In this document: positions 56,957-64,000 of the stretch, in pieces | Numbering within the stretch: position 1 is the stretch's first letter | How the letters are laid out: each line of letters opens with the position of its first letter | Source: Ectobius pallidus | Lineage: Eukaryota; Arthropoda; Insecta; Blattodea; Ectobiidae | DNA length: 64,000 nucleotides | NCBI GenBank assembly: GCA_964059195.1 | Contig: CAXKWD010000002.1 | Location: 155,792,422-155,856,421 of the forward strand | Reading direction: 5' to 3' | Translations under genes and position numbers: made by a program | The notes under the pieces: generated by a model | The model's database searches: none | Told to the model about the DNA's origin: nothing | Seen by the model: the letters and a program-made list of their open reading frames with translations, nothing else

Positions 56957-57154
56957 GATCTGCCACAGTCAAAGCCTGATCCACACGAAATCATCAGTCC
57001 AATGCAGACTACTCCAGAAGATGAAGAAGATCTATCAGAATTCAAGTTCCAGAAGTTTGCAGCTACATACTTCCAAGGAAATATTACTCACCAGTATTCC
57101 AGAAAGCCTCTCAAACACCCTTTACTGCCTCTTCATACACAAGGAGATCAGCTG
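56957..57154 (+). CDS. ck: Myosin VIIa exon (pre-MyTH4, MyTH4 start)
   Basis: 198 nt, 66 codons; acceptor CTTCAG, donor CTG|GTAAGT. Reads [86 protein letters not shown] is a hallmark of myosin VIIa; the segment after it begins the first MyTH4 domain, which binds microtubules and adaptor proteins in this family. In frame with its neighbours. A MITE starts directly after the donor. Confidence 0.95.
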
Positions 57155-57161
57155 GTAAGTA

Positions 57162-57823
57162 CCGTATTTTACGGACCATAAGATGCTCCGGACCGTAAGA
57201 CGCACCTTAATTTTAGGATGGAAATTTAAAGGAAAATAAATTTAATGTGATTCTAAACGAAATATTTTGAAGGGAATAATATACTTCATTACATAAGCAA
57301 ATTATAACCTTGTACAATGGAATCGGTGCAAATAACTTCTAACTTAAAACCTGCATTGTACGAAAATCTCTTCTGTACGGGTGGGATTGCGTAAATTTTA
57401 ACAACTGAACTGATTTCTCATGAAAGACTGAAAATACTTTTACACCCTCTAACCCTCAATTCAGCATACGGTAAGAGTAACGGGACAAGACTGTTTAGAG
57501 GGCATTGTATTTACTTAAACCACCCAGTGAAGACACTCCTTTTGTATAAAAGAACTCAACATTCCTTTCTTTTCGCATTGTATAGGCCTACCTGGCTTCC
57601 AGCTACCCTCATTTTACGATTGTGACAAGTGCAGTGATGTACAGTCTGTGCCAAAATTTGTAACTGTTTTATCGTTTACAACAACTTGTGTATAACTATG
57701 GTATTCCAGCAATATTTACCATAATTTCATTTTTTTAGTGTACTTCGGACCATTAGATGCACCCAACTTTTAAGGCTTTATTTTCAAGGTAAAAAAGTGC
57801 GTCTTATGGTCCGTAAAGTACGG
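57162..57823. mobile_element. TA-flanked MITE abutting the splice donor
   Basis: Starts CCGTATTTTACGGACCATAA and ends with the inverse of CCGTACTTTACGGACCATAA; TA at 57160-57161 and 57824-57825. Inner ends also match (AAGATGC/AAGACGCAC). 662 bp, no protein. The left TA overlaps positions +6 and +7 of the ck donor. Confidence 0.8.
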
Positions 57824-57825
57824 TA

Positions 57826-58829
57826 TGTTAAAGATGATGAAAATGTTATTAAGTCTGGTTTCCAGTAAACCATAGGCGTACTTATCATTAGGTTATTCAG
57901 CTGCCCTGGTAAATATAATTAGATTGATTTATTATCATCCTGTTTCTGAAAGGTTACCTTTATTAATAGTAATGAACATTATTATTGACCACCAGCGTGG
58001 TCTTAAGTAATGAAAAGAAGCGACAAATATTTTTGTATCAAAACCTTAACTTCCTGTTACGTATTATACTACATAATACATATGCAACTGTTTATTATAT
58101 GCAGAGTTGCAGCCATAGTGATTTGAAAAAAATCCTGCTTCTAAGGAATAAATATTTTTGAAAATTTGTAAATCTTCCCTTGTGATAGTCAATTTCTAAA
58201 CTGGTGAAACAAATCTGACTCTGTAAACAAGAAAAAATTATAATAATCATAACACAACAGTGGAGAGGAAATTGCTCGTTATCTGAATCTAGGATAGGTA
58301 AAATTTGGCAGATCTGCCTAGACCTTGGCATAGCAGTACACTCACGGACCTTGATCAACTTAACTTCCGCATTCAGTTTCTTAAATTTGTTTGGTCATAA
58401 TTTAATTAATTAATGGACTTTGCAGATTATCCATGAGCAAGAATTTGAATTTCCTGCACTTAATTTTAAATTTTTCGCACATCCTTTCAAATGTACGCAC
58501 ATCATTTATAATTTCTCCCACTTTATTTTGTCAAATTTTGAATTTCCTGCATTTAATATCATCATATATGCACAATATGGCAATAAATTGTGGGAAATTC
58601 AAATTATGTTCTGTAATTTCAAAATCTCGCACCTAGTTTGGATTGTCCATGTTTTTCGATTTATTCATGCATGTCATGGTTCCAATTAACATGGAAAATC
58701 AGGTGCCTGCTATCATCCTATAATTCACTTCATGATTTGTTTATTTGAGGCAAAGACAAAGAAATCTTTGCTTTATATCAGTACTCAGAAGATTTTAAAG
58801 GATTAAATTTTCATTAAAAATTATTTCAG
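57826..58829. other. ck intron H-I, no gene seen
   Basis: AT-rich. Words ATTTGAATTTCCTGCA and CAAATTTTGAATTTCCTGCA recur at 58440-58556, a local degenerate repeat. Ends in TTATTTCAG. Confidence 0.5.
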
Positions 58830-59006
58830 GCTGCTCAGGCACTGTGGATAACAATATTGAGATTCACTGGTGACCTCCCTGAGCCTCGGTACCATACGAT
58901 GGACAGAGACAACACATCCGTGATGTCAAAGGTTACAGCTACTTTAGGAAGGAATTTCATTCGCAGCAAAGAGTTTCAAGAAGCTCAAATGATGGGAATG
59001 GATCCT
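58830..59006 (+). CDS. ck: Myosin VIIa exon (first MyTH4 domain)
   Basis: 177 nt, 59 codons; acceptor TTTCAG, donor CCT|GTAAGT. Reads [59 protein letters not shown]. [20 protein letters not shown] is the MyTH4 core of myosin VIIa. In frame with the preceding exon. Last exon seen; the rest of MyTH4, FERM, SH3, second MyTH4 and FERM should be downstream of the window. Confidence 0.95.
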
Positions 59007-59425
59007 GTAAGTCACGCATTTTTATTATTTTTTAACCTAATTTATTGTTGTTAACTTAACTTAGCTGTTGACAGAGCTATACTGGCAGTAGTTGCAGCAA
59101 ATTCCTGTTTGCTCTAAGTAAATTTACAGTTCTTCCTTTGAATATCCTGATCACTCCAAAAGACATGCAATGCAAGTAGTATTTCTAAAGATTATGATAT
59201 TGGGAAGAACACAGTGAAGTCATAATATATATATATTATGGTTTGTAACACATTTAAATTTCACCTTTATAGTTAGGCCTATTACCTTAGAATTACATAG
59301 TTTCAATCACCATTGTGATCATTGTCAGCGACATCTGAAATTTGGTTGGCAGGGCTGCTCCCTTCAACGACCAACTTTGGCTCCTGGATGCCATCTAGTG
59401 GTGGGTGAATGTATCTTCTTATTAT

Positions 59426-59426
<1 letters not shown>
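59007..59426. other. ck intron, no gene seen
   Basis: Unassigned DNA up to the microsatellite. Confidence 0.5.

Positions 59427-59468
<42 letters not shown>
59427..59468. repeat. (GTA)n microsatellite, probable LINE-E tail
   Basis: 42 bp of perfect GTA units at the presumed 3' end of LINE-E. Confidence 0.9.
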
Positions 59469-59586
59469 TTTATTCATCCTTTTGATCATGTACATGTGTA
59501 GAACACAAATGATATAGGATACATCAATTCTTAGATATTAAGTATCATTCATACACTCTGAGTACCTATATGGTTCCTCATATATA

Positions 59587-60216
59587 CAGAGATGCCAACC
59601 TTGAAAGGTGGTTATCAGTAGTGTGAGTCCTCCATGTTTAACCGAAAAATCACAATTACAGGTTTCACGAGAGATGTGATTCGGTGAAATTTTTGAAAGT
59701 CTGAGGTAAGGAAACACTTCCGTATACTGCTTTCGATACTAATTTGCCGCAGTTCGTTTTTGTCCATCAGACTCGTCACTGATTTTACGTTTACACGACA
59801 TATTTCCTCAATATTCTGCTTGCACTGCAACACTCAATAGAACTTCTAGCAAGCAACGGCGTCAGCAGTCGTCAGCGGCGTTATAGTGACAATAAAAAAG
59901 AGGAAATATGTTAACACCAAAGATGTTATAACTACAATTATGTTATAACTGTAAGATATAACATCTCTGGTTAACACACACTCACGTCCAATTTCGCCAA
60001 CACAACGGATTTTTTTTACAAACTATTTCTCATGATAACAGTAGGCATCTCTGCTGATACATTAACTTTCTTTATGTTCGCGGAGAAACGAAACATTTTA
60101 AAAATAGATATTGGGATTCGTAAAATCCGTAATATGTAGGACAATTTCCGTAATGCCGTAGCAAATTCAAGAAAATCGTAGAAACTACGGAAATTCCGTA
60201 GCAGTTGGCATCTCTG
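59587..60216. mobile_element. 630-bp element with CAGAGATGCCAAC ends
   Basis: CAGAGATGCCAAC at 59587 and GTTGGCATCTCTG ending at 60216, with TATATA on both outer sides. The ends look hAT-like, but an 8-bp duplication is not exact. Inside, 59911-59976 is a small palindrome (GATGTTAT/ATAACATC framed by TTAAC). No clear protein. Confidence 0.6.
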
Positions 60217-60367
60217 TATATACTCACACACTCATACATGCACATTTATATAACAGTAATATTTACAAGTTACTTCAAGTCAATTTATCAGTACATACAC
60301 ATAGCATTATATTGTGGGTCTGAAAGACTATAGATACGGATGGGATAGTGCGGGATGGATGTAATTT

Positions 60368-61880
60368 TTATTCTAAATCATACGCCATGAATTCATCTAG
60401 TGTATAGAAGGTATGTAGTAGTAGAAAGGATTTTACCTCTTTTTTAAATTTAATTGAATTTTCCTGTTTTTTAATTGCATGTGGTAATTTATTATAAATT
60501 TTTGATCCTAAGATGAGTACATTTTGTTTACAGATTTCCGTTCTGCAGTATTGTGTGTGTAGATCCAACTTGTTTCTTGTGTTGTATTCATGTATTTCTG
60601 AGTTTGATTTTAAATCTCCTATGTGTTGCTTTATAAAACAGAGTATTTCCAAGATGAATATTGAGCTGTGTTAATATTTTCTGTTTCCTAAATATTTCTC
60701 GACATGATGTCTGTCTACTTAACCCGTTCATTATTCTTAGTGCCTTCTTTTGTATTCTGAAGATTAATTCACTTTCTCTGCAGCTTGCCCAGAATATAGC
60801 TCCATATCTTAAACGTGAATGGAAATACGCAAAGTAAACGTTTTTCAGAACTTGGTGACTCACTTTATTTCTTAGGGAGTTGAGCATATAGCAAACGGTG
60901 CTTAGTTTAGAGGTTAAATTCTTTATATGTGTGTTCCATTTTATAGATTCATTTATATGTAGGCCTAAAAATTTTGTATTTTCCTTGTATTTCACTTCTT
61001 TGTGGTTGAGTTGTAGTTGGGGTTTTGGAAGGTTTTCATTTTGTCTACTTTTGAATTGCATTGCTACTGTTGTATCTGTATTTATTGTGAGTTTATTGCT
61101 TTGGAACCAGTTATTTATGTCCTTTAGTAGGGTATCACTCCTTTCTAGGATTATTTTCCCATTTTCTCCTCTTATTAAAATGCTCGTGTTATCTGCAAAT
61201 AACGTAACATCAACAATTTCAAGATTCAATGGCAAATCATTTATATATAGTAAAAAGAGTAGTGGGGATAATACCGACCCTTGTGGGACTCCGTGCTTAA
61301 ACTCCTTCTTTCTTGATGTAAATTTATTTACTGTTGATGTATTGTCTTCACATATAATTTCTACAACTTGGTAACGATTTGTTAGGAATGATCTCATCCA
61401 GTTATTTGCAATGCCTCTGATTCCATATGCTGATAGTTTTGTTAATAGAATATTGTGGTTTAGGACATCATATGCTTTTGCTAGGTCTAGAAAAATTCCT
61501 ATTGCTTGCTTTTGTCATCTAATGATCCTTGTACTTTATTTAAGAGGTTAAAAATTGCACTTTCTGTTGATTTATTTTTTACATACCTATGTTGGCATTC
61601 TGTTAGGGTATTATGCCTTTTGATGAATGACATTAATCTATTGTACATGAGTGTTTCAAGGATCTTTGAGAAAACAGAGAGAAGCGATACTGGCCTATAG
61701 TTTTCTTTTTCATCTTTCTTCCCTGCCTTGTGTAATGGTTTTATTTTTGCACCTTTTAATCCATCTGGGAATGTACCGGAACTTAGGGATGCATTAAAGA
61801 TTTCTGTTAGAGGTTTCTTTATGTGCTCTATGCATATTTTCACTATACGATCTTGTACTTCGTCAATACCGGCTGAACTT
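60368..61880 (-). pseudogene. LINE-E RT and C-terminal domain
   Basis: Right to left: LTEIFNASLSSGTFPDGLKG, KIKPLHKAGKKDEKENYRPV, LSVFSKILE, ECQHRYVKNKST, a break near 61500, FLTNRYQVVEI, HGVPQGSVLSPLLFLLYIND, LFADNTSILI, KFLGLHINES, RYGAIFWAS, a frame change near 60650, then SKIYNKLPHAIKKQENSIKF to the stop at 60368. The catalytic FADD is FADN (codon 61188-61190), which should inactivate it. Confidence 0.85.
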
Positions 61881-62247
61881 TTATTTTTTAGGTTTTTTAC
61901 AATTTGAACAATCTCATTTTCATTTGTGGGTGCTAAAAAAAAGGAGTGACTGCAAAAATTTATCTTTCCTAATCTAGTTTGATGACCGTTTACGTTTGAT
62001 TGTTTTGTAACTAATGTTTCTGCTATTTCTGAGAAATATGTATTAAACAGATCTGCTATGCTTTGGGGGTGTGAAATTCTACCTTTTCCTGAATTTAGTT
62101 CTATCTTTCTTCCTACTGGGGTATCTTTTTTCGTTTTTCTATCTATTACTTGCCATGTTGCTTTTGTTTTGTTCTGTGCTGTAAGTATGAACTTGTCATT
62201 GTCTTTTCTCTTAGCTTCTTTTAATATTCTTTTATATATTTTTTAGT

Positions 62248-63119
62248 ACACGCTCTCTAAAACAGCTGCTTATCGGACTGGTAACACGCCGAAAAGCTGC
62301 ACTTTAAAGGACAAGTCCGCTAAAATTGCATAAAAGTGCATTCAAATTGCATTCAAAATGCAATTTTAGCGGCCTTGTCCTTTAAAGTCGTCATGGCAAT
62401 CTATAAACAAAACCCAGACGGCATTGACCAGTCACACCAACTTTAACATGGATTTACGCATATAATTGGTCATAAAACAACAAATTTAAGCCTACACGTT
62501 TATTTATGATAATCAGAAACTTTACCAGGATTTTTCGCAAAACACGGTAGCCCACTTCATCACATGACAACAAATATAAGCCAACAACTTTTCACATTTT
62601 GGTTCACATGAAAAACATTCCTTACCATGGACGAACAGCATTTAAATGCCGTAATATATCCCTTCTCATAGCCTATTTCTGCCGTGAAGTTGCTGGTAGG
62701 AGCTCCAATTCAATGTTTCTGGCTTGGATTGAAATTTCCTCGGTATTATCATTTATATTTTCACAAGCTTTTCATAAATACTAGTTGGTATGCAATATCT
62801 TTTACAAACAAGGGATTCATATATTATGCTACTACCACATTTGTTATTGGTACGTACGGTCATTGTTTTTTTATGATCTAGATGGCCATGACAATATAAC
62901 TTAAAGAAATGACTGATTGCCTTTCATTATAATTAATTACGGTATTTTTGTTTTATTTCATATAATTTATAGAACTTTTACTAAAAAATATTGTATGCAC
63001 CACGTACGCAAAAACTTTAGCGGACTCATCCAGTATTTCAGCCTCGGCTTTCGCCTCGGCCGCTATACTAGATTCGTCCGCTAAAGCGTTATTTTGCGTA
63101 CTTGATACATAAATAGCTA
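62248..63119. mobile_element. Foldback-rich insertion with TTA TSD
   Basis: TTA at 62245-62247 and 63120-63122. Removing the insert and one TTA restores the LINE-E frame (NNYRK-KIYKRILKEAKRK). Two strong hairpins lie inside: 62300-62390 (TTTAAAGGACAAG.CCGCTAAAATTGCA with its inverse) and 63006-63103 (GTACGCAAAA.CTTTAGCGGAC with its inverse). Long terminal inverted repeats are not evident. No protein seen. Confidence 0.65.
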
Positions 63120-63606
63120 TTACGGTAGTTGTTTACATAATCTTCTGTTTCAGTGTTTAGTGTTCCTGTCTTTTGTATTCTACTTAATAGTCTCAGTTTA
63201 TTACTGCAAATTTTTATTCCTTTTGTGATTCATGATTTTGTGTTTGGTTTGCTTGTTTTGAAATTTTTTAATGGGAAGGCTATATTATAGTAATAAAGAA
63301 ACGATTCTAAGAATATGTTAAATTTAGAGTTCGTGTTTTGTGCTGTATATACTTCTTCCCACTTTTCTTGTTTCAGCCGAATCTGAAACTCCTCTATATT
63401 TCTATTATTTATTTCCCTTTTCTTAACTCTCCTAACCGTTTTTACTCGGTTTTTTAACTGTAGTTCTAATATTTGTGCATCGTGATCCGAAAATCCTAAG
63501 TTTAAGACGGATGAGTGTATAGTATCTTCTGGGTTCCTTAAGATTATAACATCTAATAAAGTTTTTGACTGTTTGGTTACTCTGGTTGGCTCCTTTATGA
63601 TATTTA

Positions 63607-63993
63607 CTAAATTATATTAAGTAAATTTGAGCTACTTTGCAGAAAGTCCACATTCCAGTCTCCACATAGTATGAATGATTTGTTTTTTTCTGTTAGTTTT
63701 TGTATTACAATTTCTAGTTTATGTAGAAAGTTTTGGAAATTACTGTCTGGTGTTCTGTATATGCAAATAATGACAACATTTATGTTTTCTAACTCAGTAG
63801 CTGATAATTCAAACTCTTTATCCTGGTTTAAATTTTGAAAATTGTTACACTCCTTAGTTTGTATATTTTCTCTAACTAAAATACATGACCCTCCGTGTTT
63901 GTAGTTCTCTCTGCAGTGTGCACTTACAAGTTTGAAATTGTTATGTTGATTGTTTTGATTTGTTCTCTGTTTTGCCAGTGCTCTGTTATACAC
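63607..63993 (-). pseudogene. LINE-E APE endonuclease fragment
   Basis: Minus-strand AKQRTNQNNQHNNFKLVSAH, KHGGSCILVREN, VVIICIYRTPDSNFQNFLHK, FILCGDWNVDFLQSS: central endonuclease with YRTP and the GDWN catalytic block. A stop near 63607 interrupts it; the N-terminal part is outside the window. Confidence 0.8.
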
Positions 63994-64000
63994 ATAATAT

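Larger units (their letters stand above)
59427..64000 (-). mobile_element. LINE-E, minus strand, runs out of the window
   Basis: CR1-like LINE read right to left: endonuclease (63993-63607), linker, RT (about 61880-60588), C-terminal domain to a stop at 60368, 3' UTR and a (CTA)n-type tail at 59427-59468. Two insertions: 59587-60216 in the 3' UTR and 62248-63119 in the coding region. Its 5' end lies beyond 64000. Confidence 0.75.

Overview
The window is a stretch of repeat-packed animal nuclear DNA from the middle of one large split gene. The gene lies on the + strand and encodes myosin VIIa (insect crinkled, ck; vertebrate MYO7A). Nine exons can be placed with GT/AG borders and a continuous reading frame: 2006-2250, 29129-29284, 30347-30537, 33967-34141, 49916-50032, 50130-50240, 50356-50565, 56957-57154 and 58830-59006. 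They run from the lower motor domain through the SH1/SH2 helices, converter, IQ lever arm and charged helix into the first MyTH4 domain. The 5' motor exons and the 3' MyTH4/FERM/SH3 exons lie outside the window. The protein reads as insect-like. The intron sizes (26.9, 15.8 and 6.4 kb, with two of about 100 bp) and the TE mixture suggest a large-genome hemimetabolous insect such as a cockroach or termite. That placement is an inference.

Almost everything else is transposable elements (TEs) in introns, many nested inside one another.

First intron piece and intron A-B (1-29128). There is a decayed DUF7869-type gene at 1-1097. From 2470 to 23103 lies an interrupted palindrome with arms of about 2.1 kb once later insertions are removed. 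Its left arm took two hAT insertions (4214-5192 and 5213-8440). Its right arm took a Harbinger-like element (11874-13864) and an almost full-length CR1-like LINE (14975-22460). That LINE in turn holds an inverted pair of Penelope-like fragments with hammerhead-ribozyme motifs (17577-18912) and a head-to-head array of tRNA-containing 294-bp units (18974-20112). A second Harbinger-like element (24034-25472) and a 5'-truncated LINE with an open reverse-transcriptase frame (25906-28615) follow.

Intron C-D holds an intact mariner (31074-32401). Intron D-E (34142-49915) holds an RTE-type LINE on the minus strand (36738-42590), interrupted by a long-TIR transposon with a 3-bp duplication (39626-42210), and a DUF7869 element (about 42905-48720), interrupted by a second member of the same transposon family (44729-47965). 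Removing either insertion together with one 3-bp duplication restores the host reading frame. Both transposons encode a damaged protein with XPG/FEN-like acidic motifs and a Cys-rich C-terminus, which I read as Academ-type.

Intron G-H holds a TA-flanked MITE (50680-51222) and a LINE (51720-54850) split by a Helitron-like insertion (52154-53781). Intron H-I starts with a MITE (57162-57823) that sits 7 bp inside the intron, next to the 5' splice site. Downstream of exon I, a minus-strand LINE (59427 to beyond 64000) carries two further insertions (59587-60216 and 62248-63119).

Apart from ck I see no host gene. The open TE frames (mariner transposase, LINE reverse transcriptases, LINE ORF1) are mobile-element genes. 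Element boundaries were read by eye from terminal repeats, target-site duplications (TSDs) and restored reading frames.
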